DNA of 64,000 nucleotides from Corynespora cassiicola (lineage: Eukaryota > Ascomycota > Dothideomycetes > Pleosporales > Corynesporascaceae), in NCBI GenBank assembly GCA_022059125.1, contig JAEUWY010000005.1, positions 6,076,001 to 6,140,000 on the forward strand. The letters run 5' to 3'. The first letter of the stretch is position 1; the number at the start of each line of letters is the position of its first letter. A model generated the notes under the pieces. That model did no database searches, was not told the DNA's origin, and worked only from the letters and a program-made list of their open reading frames with translations. The position numbers and the translations under genes are program-made. Below are positions 1 through 11,363 of the stretch, piece by piece.

Positions 1-393
1 TTAAAATAGTTTAAAAAAAATTCAATTGTTTAAATATTTAGTTTATAGCCCAGATTTAGCACCTATAGAAAATATTTAAGCTATATTAAAAAAAATTTAA
101 AAAAATTAAATTCTAATCTATTAGACAAAAAAAAATTATACTTTATTTATAAACACTATTAATAAAAAATAGAATTTAATTCTATAAAAAAAATAGATAA
201 TTATGTATTATTTTTACTTAAATATTAGAAAGCAGCTAATAAAACTAACAGGTATTAGATATAATATTAATTATTTAATTAATCATTTACGTATTTATAT
301 ATATAAATATATTTTAATTTTTTTTTTCTCTTATTAAATTTTTTTTTAATAGATAAAAAAATATTCTTAAAAAAATACTATAAGTATATACTA

Positions 394-623
394 CAGAGAG
401 GTGACATTAAAAAAAAGTGTATAAAAAAATCGTACTTTTTAAACTTGTATAGCTTTTTATTTAAAACAGCTATTTAAAAAAAAAAAATTAAAGTTAAAGG
501 AATTTATAAATATAATAAAAAAAAAATTAAAAAAAAAAGCTTATATAATCTTTTAAATGTTTTAAAAAGCTCTAAATATAGAGTAAAAAAAAGTTTAAAT
601 TTTTATACGCTGTAATTTTTTTT
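394..623. repeat. Left terminal inverted repeat of inner Tc1-like element
   Basis: About 230 bp that match the reverse complement of 2232-2464 with scattered transitions. The outermost bases are CAGAGAGGTGAC. Confidence 0.8.
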
Positions 624-2231
624 AAAAAAAATTTTTAAAACTTTTTATTTTATACTAACTAAATTTAGCTTAGTTTATATTACGTAAGCAAAAAATTAGA
701 AATAAAGTTTTAATTTAGTATTAAAAAAAATTAAAATTAAAAAATAAAGTTTTGCTTATATAAGCACTAATTATATAATAATAAACTAGTTAAATTAGTA
801 TATAAATAAATATTTTAGAAAAAGAAATCTGAATCTCTATTTTCTCTAAATAAAAATACGATAAAATCTTAATTCTTAAACTATAAAGAAAAAGTTAATC
901 TTTTATATAAACTTAATACTTCTATTAAAAATATATTTTTTATTTTAAATAAATCTATTATTAGTATTTATAATACTATAAATCGAATTAATAAAAAAAA
1001 TAAACTTTTTAATAGTTTAAAAAGAGATAGAAATTAGAATAAAATTAAACTATTAAAAAACGAAAAAAAATTATTAATAGGGATTTAATTAAAAGCTCTA
1101 AAAAAACAAATGAAAAATTTTATTTAAAAATAATTTAAATATATCTAAAAAAAGTTTATAAAAATTTTTTAAAAAAGAAAAATATAGTACAAATATTACT
1201 AGTAAAAAACTTTTTTTAAATAAAAAAAGTAAAAATAAAACTAGAATATATAAAAGTTTTTTTAAAAAATATAGAAAATATAAATTAAAATAAAATTATA
1301 TTTTCTAATAAGTTAGTAATAGAAAAGGATCTAAGTTTTAAACAGAAATATATTAGAAAAAAGAGAAATAAAGGTATAGAAGCTGAATTAGCTTCTATAA
1401 AATCTAATTATAAGTAAAAAAAAAAATTAAAAAAATTAAAATTAATTAAAAATTAATTCTAATTAAATTATTGCTTAAGATATTATTATATCAGTATAGA
1501 GAGCTATTTAAATAGAAGAAAGATCAGAATTAGTATTTATTAAAATATTTAATTCTAAAAATAACTTTAATAATACAGATTATATATAAAAAGTATTAAA
1601 ACTTATTATTAAAAAACAAATAAAACCCGGTTAGTTTATATACCTTTTTTTTACTTTTTAAATTAAATTTAATATTTAATTAAATATATTTAATTAAATA
1701 TTAAATTATAAAATTATTATAAATACTAATTGGTTTATAGACTAGAAATTTCAACAAGATAATTTAAAAATTTATATAGCTAAACCAGTTTTAAACTAGT
1801 TTAAAAGAAATCGAATTAATCTTTTTAAACATTCTTCTCATAGCCTAAACTTAGCTTCTATTAAAAATATCTAGACTATATTAAAAAATGCCTTAAATAA
1901 ACAAAGAACTAATTTATTAGAGAAAGGAAATAATATTAAAAGTATTAATTTATTTAAAAGAGCTATAATTAAAGAGTAGAATTTAATTCCACAGAAAATA
2001 ATAGATAATTATATGTTACTTTTATCTAGACGCTATAAAGCAGTTATAGACGCTAAAAAATATTATACTAAATATTAATAATTTATTTTTTATAAATTTA
2101 TTTTAAAAAAACAATTTTTTTAATTTTATAAATTTTTGTTTTTTTTAGATAATAAACTTATATAAATTTTTTTTATATAATTACATGCTATTAATAGCTT
2201 TTTTAAAAAAAAAATAAAAAATTATACGCTA

Positions 2232-2464
2232 GAAAAAAAATTAAAACGCATTAAAATTTAAACTTTTTTTAACTTTCTATTTAGAGTTTTTTAAAACATT
2301 TTAAAGATTATATAAGCTTTTTTTTTAAAATATTTTCTTATTGTATTTATAAATTCCTCTAACTTTAATTTTTTTTTTTTTTAAATAGCTGTTTTAAATA
2401 AAAAGCTATACAAGTTTAAAAAGTACGATTTTTTTATACACTTTTTTTAAATGTCACCCCTCTG
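2232..2464. repeat. Right terminal inverted repeat of inner Tc1-like element
   Basis: Inverted copy of 394-623. It ends GTCACCCCTCTG, followed by the TA target dinucleotide. Confidence 0.8.
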
Positions 2465-3031
2465 TATATAGAACGTTATAATAGTTAAATAAAAAATAAA
2501 AATCTTATGCTAGAAAAAAAATAAACCAGTTTTTAATTTTACCTTTTTTTTAGTCTACTTTTTTTTGACTTTTAAGTTTATAATTATTATATAAATATTT
2601 TCTTTTTTTAGTTATAATAAAAAACTAGAAAAAATTTTATATAACTTTTTTTTTTTAAATAGCTAGTTTAGTTTAAAAGTTATATAAGTTTAAAAAGTGC
2701 TATTTTTTTAATTTTTTTTTTTTAATATTACTTCTCTGTAGTTAAAATTATTTTTAGTAGATTTTTAGTAGATATTTAGTTTTTATTTTAGTATATAATA
2801 CGTTTTTTTTAAAAGTAATCTAATTTATATAAAAGTAAAAGTTTTAAATTTAAAAGTTTTAGTTATTAAAAAATTTAAAAAATTTTAATTTTACTAAAAA
2901 TTAAAAATATATATAATAATTTAGAATAGATTTAGTCTAATACGTATACTATCTAATTATATTTTTTTTATAATAAATAAAAAAGTAATATTTTTAAGCT
3001 GTTAATAGTAAAAAAAATTTTAAAAATATAA

Positions 3032-3388
3032 TATTAAAATACAGAATAAATTTTTTTTATATAGTTTAAATACTGTTTAAAATAAAAGTTTGTAAAACTA
3101 AAAAATAATTATAAATTAAAACTTATAAATTTTATATAAAAAAATATTTTTAAACTACAGAACTATTTAAAAATATTATATTTTTTTATATTTTTTTTTA
3201 AAACTTTTTATTTTTAATTTAGTTTAGTACTATTTTAATTTTAAAAAAATAAAAATTTAAATAGCTAAATATTTAAATTTAAGTTAAAGTTAGATTAGAA
3301 ATTAAAGTTAGAGTTTAGTTAGAAGTTAAGATCACGTGCGTAATACTAAAAAGTAAAATCAGATTTTATACGGACGAGGTTTGTTATA
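3032..3388 (+). repeat. Heavily mutated LTR copy
   Basis: The stretch aligns along its whole length with the 352-bp LTR at 40519-40870. Shared landmarks are ACTACAGAACTAT, a CACGTGCG block and the closing GA(A/G)CGAGGTT(T/C)GT. Most differences are C-to-T or G-to-A relative to the other copy. No 5-bp target duplication is visible (flanks TATAA and AGAAC), so this could be one LTR of a longer eroded element and not a solo LTR. No retrotransposon reading frame can be read on either side. Confidence 0.7.
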
Positions 3389-3669
3389 AGAACGGAAATA
3401 GAATAATATACTTACTGCTTGTTAATAATAAAATAAAAACAGTAAAAAAAAACAGAGTTATATACTTATTAATAATTTAAATATTATTTATTATTTTTAG
3501 TTACTGTTTTATTAAACGCCTAACTAGCGTTATTGCTGTTTATACTCATTATCTGTATTTATTATTTAGTTCTGGCCCAGTGAAGCTGAGAGAAAAGAAC
3601 TCCTACAGCTCTTCAGAAACTCTAGAAAAGCTGTAAAAAAAATTTGAAGTTAAGTCTGAGCCGTTCATG

Positions 3670-4143
3670 CTAAGCAAGGAGCGCGCCGATCGGATCATCA
3701 ACAGCATTCTGCTCTTGCTGCTGAGACGATTGTAAATCAAGGGTCTTGAAGCTCTGCTCCAACTTTGCCAGGAATTTCTCCGACTCCTTGAGGTTGAGTC
3801 TGAGCTGTTCGTCTCGAATGGCGTACACAGAGCTGCAGCACTCCAAAAGGTCACGGTAGGCATCGGAAACATTTTTGAGATCCCTATCTACTCTTGACCG
3901 GTCTTGCTGTGAGCTTTTGGGGTCGCGTTGGATCTGTACTCTTTGTTTCTGTAGGTTTTTGAGTTTGGCTTCAAGTCGCTCACATTGAGTGGCGAGGGCG
4001 GAGTAGCAATCATCCAAAAGTTTAGGATAAGCATTGTCGTCTTGTTTAGATTTAAATTGAAGCATATCATGTTGGCTCAAGACATCCAAGATTGATCGCG
4101 GAAGTTTTCTGCCACCATTGACCTTGATTTGACTGGATGTCAT
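3670..4143 (-). CDS. Small coiled-coil protein of unknown function
   Basis: A single-exon frame of 157 residues. I chose the ATG at 4143 (M-T-S-S-Q-I-K) because the frame upstream of it is low-quality sequence with no plausible start. The middle of the protein (about residues 50-140) is rich in K, E, Q, L and R with heptad-like spacing (E-A-K-L-K-N-L-Q-K-Q and F-L-A-K-L-E-Q-S-F), suggesting a coiled coil. I see no signal peptide, membrane segment or recognisable catalytic motif. The stop codon is only about 100 bp from the RIP island, so the 3' flank could be affected by neighbouring silencing or mutation (inference). The codon pattern looks genuine, but this could be an unrecognised small fungal family. 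Confidence 0.6.
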   Translation of the reverse strand: MTSSQIKVNGGRKLPRSILDVLSQHDMLQFKSKQDDNAYPKLLDDCYSALATQCERLEAKLKNLQKQRVQIQRDPKSSQQDRSRVDRDLKNVSDAYRDLLECCSSVYAIRDEQLRLNLKESEKFLAKLEQSFKTLDLQSSQQQEQNAVDDPIGALLA

Positions 4144-4829
4144 GTTATGACTGGTGGTAGACAATTGCTTTGAAATAGATGGGTTAAATCTTTTTTGCTG
4201 GAAGTGTAAGGATGTGATGTAAAGCTTGATGCAAATGTTGAGTTGCAGGAGTGTGGTGGTTGGGCTGCAGTTGCAACATGCGTCATTATTTATATGTCTC
4301 TCAAGAAATACAATGTTTGTCCACCTACAAATGGTAAACAACCCCCCGCAGAATTATGAACAGCATGTAAGACAAATGCCGCGCCAATCCAAGGTTGTCA
4401 AACACTACTACGGACAATACTGACGAGAAGGACAACGTAGCTTACTCGAGACTTGGAAACTTACAGCTATGTTCACACTGAAGTAGTACAAGAACTTGAT
4501 ATAGAATCACGGGACGGCTTTACTCTGTCGCAAATTATGGCCTGGGAGAAAACGCGACGACCCACGCATGTCTCAATCGTAGTGTTTTTTTACTGTCCAT
4601 CTTCGAGCCAGCTCTTGAATTACACCTGCTTTAAACGCTCATTCTCGGGAACAGAAACTTCAATCCGACGCACGCGGCTCAGTTATTCTCCTAATTCGAT
4701 GCTTGAACATGCGGATCGTTGGTTCGTGGTGAGTGGGCGCGTCCATCCATGAGCAGCTTTCAAGTTAGCTTCTGATTGAGACCGAATTGCCTCGATTCGA
4801 ACGATTCGCCGGTATTAATGCGCAATGGT
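4144..4829. other. Gene-free interval
   Basis: This lies between the start of the coiled-coil gene and the 3' end of the histidine kinase. No supported frame is seen; it presumably holds the promoter of the coiled-coil gene. Confidence 0.5.
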
Positions 4830-7800
4830 TCACCCAGGGAATCCCTCAAACCCCTCTCTCAGATTGGCAACGATCCCCCGCATGCGCCCCATCAACTCGG
4901 TGACTCTGAACGGCTTGCCCACCACGTCATCCATGCCCGCGTTCATCGCCATCTGGATCTGCTGCTGCCGCACATTCGCTGTGACGCCAATGACCGGTAT
5001 ATGTTTCGTGAGGACGTTGGCTCTCTCGAGCTCGCGGATCTTCGCGACAGCAGTCAATCCATTCATGATTGGCATTTCCCAGTCCATCAGGATGAGATTG
5101 AGATCGAGTGGATTGCTCACCACCTCGACGGCGGGATTCGCGTCTTCGTTCGCCGAGATGCTCTGAAGGCGATGGCTCCCGTTCGTCTGATTCCAGTACT
5201 TTGTCTTCTTGAGGAAATCGAGGGCTTCGATTCCGTGGTTCGCGACGCTGACGACGCAGCCGAGGTTCTTCAGTTGCTTGGCCAGCACCTTTTGGTTCAC
5301 CAGGTTGTCCTCCACGACCAACACGTGCAACGTCTCGGGAATGCTCTTTGTTCGCCGCAGTTCCTCAAAGTTGGGTTCTGCGGGAAGGCCGAGGGCTTCT
5401 GCGGGGACGTCGGGGTGGATGGCAGATTGCCGGCGGAGCAAGGATGGGCGGGAGGAATTGAGGAGTCTTCCCATTTCTTTGCGCACGGCGGGCCGGTGCT
5501 TGATGTCCTCTGGGAAAATGTCTGGTATGCTTCCCCTGCGCAAAGACGTCGCTTTCGCCTTGCGTGCCTTGATGTAAAAGGCAAACGTGCTACCCTTTTT
5601 GGACTCGCTTGCCAGACCAATAGAGCCACCTTGGAGCTCCGTGAGTCTGCGAGAGATGAACAGGCCGAGCCCTGAGCCGCCGTAGTGTATGTGTGTTCGT
5701 GGTGAAGCCTGCGAAAATCTGGAGAAGAGCGTGGTTTTTTCCTCTTCAGAAAGGCCGCGTCCAGTGTCCGTGACGGAAAACTTGATGTAAATGGTGGATC
5801 CGCGGGTCCAATCTTCTTTGAGTTGACTGTCTTCTCCAACAAGCTTGGTATCGATGTACTGCACGCCGTCTGGTTCTGAGACGGGCTCCTCCAGACTAGC
5901 TCCGATAGACACTATGATTTTGCGAGTAGATTCAAGTCTTGTGAATTTTACGGCATTTGTGATGAGATTGATGAGCACCTGTGCGGTCAGCAAGTTTTTC
6001 AGACTAAGCAAGACATGCCTACCTGGAGCAATCTTGTCGGATCAAGAGACACCCAATCGACTTTCAAATCGCGATAAGATGGATCGATGGCCATGCTCAT
6101 GTCTACACCAGCAGCTTTTGCCTCTGCATCAAACATCTTTACGGCGTGAGAGACAACACTCTGGGGCTGAGCATCAACTGGCGTGATGACGAGTAAGCCA
6201 GAGTCGAGTTTGGAGATGGTGAGTATATCGTCCACTATCCGCTTCATGTGAAGTGCACATTGCGCAATAGTTTGCGCTGCGTCTAGTGTTTGTTCGAGAA
6301 GACTGGCGTAGCTGGCTGGTGAGGGCAAATCGGAACCTTCGCCGGCGGGGCAATACGAAGATATGATCCCATCAGCACAATTCATTATGGCCGAGAGCGG
6401 GTTTCGCATTTCGTGTGAAGTTGTGTCGATGAAATGTTCCAGGTGCTTCTTGCTCTCGAGTGCGGAATTCGTCCTTATCTTTTGCATGCCTTCTGCCCAT
6501 TTCTGACGAGAAATGTCCGTGACATTGCCGACAATTTCAATCAATTCATTGTTTGGCCCCAGCTCGGGATAGGCCGAGCATAATATCCATTTGAAGTGGG
6601 TAGCCTGTTTGGATTCCGGCCCCGAGCTGTCATGTGCAGGAATCCAAGGCATGTTGGTCTTTAGCTCAAAGCAAATTGGGACCTTTTCGACGGCAAGTTT
6701 AGAGAACCATCCTTCGCATACAGGTATATCTTCTGGAAAGACAATATGCGACCAGGTGTTGGTGACGTCGTTGGCAGCTTCAGACACTTGGAAGATGTCG
6801 TGCCACCGCTGATTACGATACGAGTATTTGCCGACGGCATCCATGATGAAGATGCCTATGTCTGATCTCTCTGCAAATCTTTGAAATTTCTTCTCTTTGA
6901 GTTGGAGTTCAGCCAGGAGTTGTTCTTGAATTCGCGCAGCTTGGCCGATTGCATTCTCCTTTTGTCTAATCTCCTCGTCGAATAACACTACGGATGCAAG
7001 CGAAGTGGCAAGCAGTCGGATCATTACGGAGACGAAGCGCTGGTAATCTTCGTCAAATGGTCGCCGGGGGTTGACGCCAAGAATGAGGAAACCTTGCGCG
7101 TACTCGCTCGTCGTTGGAAGAATTGGGCAAACAATTACGCATCGGCATGGGTCGCCATATCCTTTCCACTCAATTTTCTCGAGCATGGAATTCGGAATGT
7201 CGAGATCTTCAAAATGCACAATGGTGGGTTTTCTCGATCTGGCAGCTTTCAGCAGATATGGTAGAAAAGTGTATGAGCCGTCCTTAATGTTGATTGTAGA
7301 CGGGGCAATGGGATGGCCGGCTTTGACGCCAATGGAACCCTTCAAAACGCAATGCTCCAATTCATTGATGCTCCCCGGGGAGGACACCGAGGAGATGTCT
7401 GGCCCACATGGGTTTTCAGCGGCGTAGAGGAGCGCAAAGGGTGCGTCTTTGTCATTAATGGCCAGGGTGTGGAGCACCAAGTCCCAGTAGGATTGTAAGT
7501 CGCGTGCCTTGGCGGTCTGACTCCCAACTTCTACTAGGCAGGAAACTCTCCGCTCCAGCAAATTGTTCCTAGAGCGCGTCAGTAGACCCACATTTGTCGC
7601 ACTAGTGCAACCCTACTTTGTTGTTTCTATCAGCGGTTGGTAGTAGCCAGCGACATGACCCGATCCGTCCAGAACTGGTATGAATTGGAAAGAGTAAAAC
7701 GTCTCCTCGAGAAAGCCATGTCTGTCGAGGAAAAGGGGCATGTCATGCTCGGTGAGGGTCTGGCCGGTGGCGTTGATGTGGTTCACCAACGGTTCAAAGT

Positions 7801-8728
7801 GGGGCCAATAGTCTTTTGCAGCTATTCGTGCACTCTTGCCCATACATGGATGCAGCAGGCTTAACATTTCAATATAGGGCTCATTGTAGATCATGGTCAC
7901 TTCCTCCCCCCAGAAAAGGACCGCGGGCCCACTATCATTCAGGATCATATTGACAATGCAGCGAAGCTGAGGCGACCAGGAGCACATGGGGCCGAGCGGG
8001 GTGTTGGCCCAGTCCACACTGCGAAAGTACTCTAGATGAGCGGAAAGATTGGCGGGCGGAGGGTCGAGTGTAAAGTCGTAAGGTCCAAAATCAGAAGATA
8101 GGCCGGGGCTGGACCATGGCTGTTGAATGTCAATGGGGGTATTGGCCGGGATTGTGGGTAACCGTTCCTGTATCATCATGGGGAAATGCTTCGGTTCCTT
8201 GTGCTCGCGGGGGTCAATGGTGAGGCTCGGGCGAGTCCTCCCATGCGAAGAGCCGGACCGGATGCGGAATTCGGGCGACCCGCTCACGACGGTGAAGTGC
8301 CCCACGGCGGTCGCATGCCACAGATAACCCTCATACATGTACGCGGTACCGCGGCGGGCCAAGTCGTGGTCATCCGGACAGCCCAAAAGCCAATTTTTGA
8401 AGGACGGATGCGCCTGTAGGCTGTCGGCAAACATTACCGCAGGGTTCTCCCGCCCCTTGACCTTTTCCAGCAGGCCGTCGACGGCGCGCAGGGCCGGGTT
8501 GTGGTATACGATGTCGAGGGAGGCATGGCGTGCGGTGGCCTCGACGGCGAAGGTGGGGCGGTCGTCGAGGTCTAGGAAGTCGAGGAGGTTGCAGGAGCTG
8601 AGCTCGGCGCGGGATGAGGCTCTCTTGAGTTCAGGGATGGAGCGTATCGATAGCTTCCGCTGGGTAACGCCGATTTCCTGGTGATAGCGCTGTTCGAGTG
8701 GCGCCTGCTCGCTCGCCGTGATGCTCAT
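4830..8728 (-). CDS. Hybrid histidine kinase (PAS-GAF-PAS-HisKA-HATPase-REC)
   Basis: Three exons, 8728-7617, 7568-6023 and 5978-4830, give 1268 residues. The two introns are 48 and 44 nt with GT-AG borders. Domain order: a PAS-like region that opens D-W-A-N-T-P-L-G-P (about 230-370); a GAF-like region (about 390-560); a PAS domain (about 600-725); a HisKA dimerisation domain with the phospho-accepting His in T-S-H-E-M-R-N-P (about His756); an HATPase with N-box (L-I-N-L-I-T-N-A-V-K-F), D-T-G-R-G and G-G-S-G-L-G-L; and a C-terminal receiver with E-D-N, phospho-Asp in L-M-D-W-E-M-P (about Asp1185) and G-K-P-F. All key residues are present, so a working His-to-Asp phosphorelay sensor is expected, signalling through a phosphotransfer protein such as Ypd1 (family knowledge). 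No membrane segment is visible, so it is probably cytosolic. The start codon is the first ATG that is followed by conserved-looking sequence. I did not assign a fungal HHK group. Confidence 0.92.
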
Positions 8729-9866
8729 TCTAAGTCGCAGAGAGCAGAAGCGTGTGACGTGATGAGAGTCGAGCTGTGCATCGGAGAGAAAACGCGTGGG
8801 CGCACGGCAAGCAGCGGGAGGGTGGTGGTCACGATGCTGATGGGATGGACGGAGAAGCCTGGTCGAGTCGTGCAAACCCAAACGCCTGCGGCGAGCATGC
8901 TTGGGCGCCCGTGGGAGCCACTTTTTTGACCAGATTCCAAGGTTCCAGGCGCAGGGCTAGTTCTAGCTCGCCGACTCGAGGAATGCCCCGTTTCCGCGAA
9001 TCTACCAGTGACGTCGTTTTTTCTTCCTCCCGCATCTCAGCGGGTATACCCAGGCCAAGACGGCGTCTCTGCGCCCTCATCTCGGGTCCTCGAACGCCTC
9101 CAGCGACACCCATCTACCCCTACGAGGAGGAACAGGCCCGACAGTGACAGGACCCTGACTTCCTGTGACATGCACAAGAGATCGGATCCCCGCACAAATC
9201 GCGCTAAGCACGATGTGATCGACGGCTAGCCCGCGATGGGCATAGCGCTTATCTCTTCCCGACTGTAGGGGACGCGGATCTCGCCTCTCTTGTCTCTCTT
9301 TTGTCGCATCATCGTGCCTTGGAACGGGCTCACATCCCTTTTCGAACCGCTTGAAAACTTGGAAAGCACCTACTGCAAATCCTGTGACGTATTTTGCAAT
9401 GTCTGAAAGTCTGCCTCATTGTAATGTACGTGGACGTTTGCATGTAGTTGAGAGGGCGAACAAGACCAACAGGCCAGAACCTCACTTCACAACGCAGCAT
9501 ATCAATATGACCCACTACCTGATGTTTAAGACTTTGGCGGGAACGACGTAGGCTGGACAGTCGCACGCTGGTGATTTCTCTACCTTCAATAAGGTGACGA
9601 TGCCTTTTCCATTGGGGTACTTTGTCAACACCACTCTACTCACGCCCGTCTACATAAAACAAACTTCATTAAGAATAAGCATGCACACACCATCCCAACT
9701 ATTGTCCTGAAATCACCCCACATATCCGACCGAAACACTCAAGTGACAGGAAATTAGAAAAAAAAATTACAACAGATCTTGGTATTCTACATGCGTCGAT
9801 GGACTATAATACACCCCAACGAACGAGCGCACAAAGTAAATCATGACCAATGAACAAAAATGATAT
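8729..9866. other. Gene-free interval (upstream of the histidine kinase)
   Basis: About 1.1 kb of normal base composition. Only short overlapping frames are present, with no family resemblance or consistent splice structure. It is likely the promoter/5' UTR of the kinase and the 3' flank of the first RING gene. Confidence 0.5.
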
Positions 9867-11363
9867 TCACCGTATAACAGTCCAGCCTTCATTCGGGTCC
9901 CAGTCATCATTAGGTTCGAGCGCATCCTCGAGCGCCTCGGCCGCTACAGCCGCATCCACCATGCGCGACACCTCGCTCAAGTTCGAATCCTCCGACTCGA
10001 CCGCCCGGCGAGGCCGGGGCGCACAAATCTCCCTCCGACACGCAGGGCAGCGATTCGAAAACGGCGCGATGCCATTGATGAGCTTGTTCAGACACTCGCA
10101 ATGGAACACGTGCATGCACTCCAACTGCAACGGTCTAGTATCGCCGTCCTCCTTCTCCTTGCCTTCGGCGAAATCCTCCAGGCACAGGATACACACCGCA
10201 TCCTCGTCCTCCACCTTGGACAGCACCCGTCCATAGTCCCTGGCCGCAAGCTCCGGGCCCACAGCCTCAAACTCGACATCCTCTAGCAGCGGCACAGCCG
10301 CCGCAAGCCGCGCGACCACCGCATCCAACCGCTCATCCTCAAAGATGCCCGGCAGGATCAGATTCCACGGAAAGAACCACGTGGGCCGGGGCCGCGCATC
10401 CAGCGCCAAAAACTCGCTCATGCGCATCTCGGCCACGGCCTGGCAGAGCAGCTCCACCTCTGGGCCGTCGCGCGCGAAGCGCATGAAGGCGTCGACGAGC
10501 CGCTTCTGCATGCGCCAGGGGATGAGCTGGCGCGAGTGGGCGGGGTCCTCCTCCTGGGCGAGGGCCAGGGCGTCGTGGACGAGGACGTCAAAGGTGCCGC
10601 CAATGTTGATCTTGGAGAAGGCGACGGCCTGCGGGGGCGTGGGGCGCAGGAGCTCGAACTGGCTCTCGAACCACTCCACCATGGTGTCGCGGTAGTAGGT
10701 CTGGCGGGGCGCGTTGGGCTCGAAGTCGTAGGCGATGGCGAAGTGGCACGCCGTCGACGTTAGGCTGGTGAAGACCCAGAGCACGTCGGTGACTTGCCCT
10801 AGCACTGTGGACTCGGGCAGCTGGTCGTAGGTTTCTAGCAGGGGGTAGAGGTCCTTTAGGTACGCCTTGGTTGGGGAGCAGCGGGCGGCCAGCTGCTCGG
10901 CCATGTCCGAGGACTTGATGATGTTCTTGCCCATGGTTATCACGAGTCCCTGCAGAAGAGAAAAGTATTCGGTTTTGAGGAGCTCGTCGAAGAGGTACTT
11001 TTGGTATGGGCGAATCATTACCTGTAAAGGGTCATAGTGAACAATCGTTGCTATTCCTGACTGATCAAGCGCGCCTTCTGGAATGAGATTTTCCACCTCT
11101 TCCCAAAGTCCCCCCCAAAGATGCCGGTATTCTCCATTCTGTGGTAGGTCGTGGAAGTAGCCTGATAGTTTCGAGGACAATGACATGATTTGCGATACGT
11201 TCATTTGGGTTTGGAGGTGTACCATGAACAAAAATTCAGAATAGTTGAAAAGAAGGTCTCGTAATGTCGTTGGATCCTGTGGTGATGTGCGGAGTAGCTC
11301 AAGGAGTAGCGGGCACTTTTGCGCGTCGTTTTGACGAACCATAGATTCTCGGCGGGTATCCAT
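9867..11363 (-). CDS. RING-H2 protein, paralogue 1
   Basis: Intronless, 498 residues. The N-terminal 370 residues look helical and match no family I know. The C-terminal part has a motif L-L-E-D-V-E-F-E-A-V-G followed about 25 residues later by a RING-H2: C-I-L-C-L-E-D-F, then C-M-H-V-F-H-C-E-C, then C-P-A-C-R. The ligand order is C-C-C-H-H-C-C-C. Between the sixth and seventh ligands lies L-I-N-G-I-x-P-F-S, lacking the Trp found in many RING-H2 domains. RING-H2 domains usually act as E3 ubiquitin ligases by binding E2 (family knowledge); activity here is inferred. Three relatives follow on the same strand within 11 kb, which suggests a local duplication series. Confidence 0.85.
   Translation of the reverse strand: MDTRRESMVRQNDAQKCPLLLELLRTSPQDPTTLRDLLFNYSEFLFMVHLQTQMNVSQIMSLSSKLSGYFHDLPQNGEYRHLWGGLWEEVENLIPEGALDQSGIATIVHYDPLQVMIRPYQKYLFDELLKTEYFSLLQGLVITMGKNIIKSSDMAEQLAARCSPTKAYLKDLYPLLETYDQLPESTVLGQVTDVLWVFTSLTSTACHFAIAYDFEPNAPRQTYYRDTMVEWFESQFELLRPTPPQAVAFSKINIGGTFDVLVHDALALAQEEDPAHSRQLIPWRMQKRLVDAFMRFARDGPEVELLCQAVAEMRMSEFLALDARPRPTWFFPWNLILPGIFEDERLDAVVARLAAAVPLLEDVEFEAVGPELAARDYGRVLSKVEDEDAVCILCLEDFAEGKEKEDGDTRPLQLECMHVFHCECLNKLINGIAPFSNRCPACRREICAPRPRRAVESEDSNLSEVSRMVDAAVAAEALEDALEPNDDWDPNEGWTVIR

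Larger units (their letters stand above)
392..2466 (+). mobile_element. Degenerate Tc1/mariner-like DNA transposon (inner, nested copy)
   Basis: The element is bounded by TA dinucleotides (392-393 and 2465-2466) and by inverted ends that start CAGAG(A/G)GGTGAC. The inverted repeats are long, about 230 bp (roughly 394-623 and 2232-2464). On the plus strand a transposase relic can be read through stop codons: a W-x-F-Q-Q-D-N motif near 1742-1764 (W is now TAG) and an S-x-N-L-A-S-I-E-N-I-W-like motif near 1842-1880, which match the second Asp and the Glu regions of Tc1-type DDE transposases. The relic runs on to about 2080. The element has no coding capacity left. TA duplication and Tc1 membership follow from known family features. 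Confidence 0.85.
1..2740 (+). mobile_element. Degenerate Tc1/mariner-like transposon (outer copy, interrupted by 392-2466)
   Basis: A second transposase C-terminal relic lies at about 47-240. It has the same S-P-D-L-A-P-I-E-N motif (tryptophan codon now TAA) and a tail that aligns with the inner element's 1842-2080 region. A second right end lies at about 2467-2740 and ends TTCTCTG-TA, resembling the inner element's right end. From the transposase tail to the terminus the outer copy has about 405 bp once 392-2466 is removed, against about 390 bp in the inner copy, so the inner element probably inserted into the 3' part of this one. The left part lies outside the window. Confidence 0.75.
1..3570. 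repeat. AT-rich, RIP-degraded transposon island
   Basis: About 3.6 kb of extremely A/T-rich sequence without any usable reading frame. It changes abruptly to normal base composition near 3570, about 100 bp from the stop codon of the first gene. Relics of transposons can still be read inside it: two nested Tc1/mariner-like elements and an LTR copy, each listed separately. Former TGG tryptophan codons now read TAG or TAA. The LTR copy differs from its better-preserved relative at 40519-40870 mainly by C-to-T and G-to-A changes. This is the pattern expected of repeat-induced point mutation; the mechanism is inferred. Confidence 0.9.

Noticed and set aside
3032..3388. Calling this LTR copy a solo LTR
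   Set aside because: No matching target duplication is present at its borders, unlike the copy at 40519-40870.
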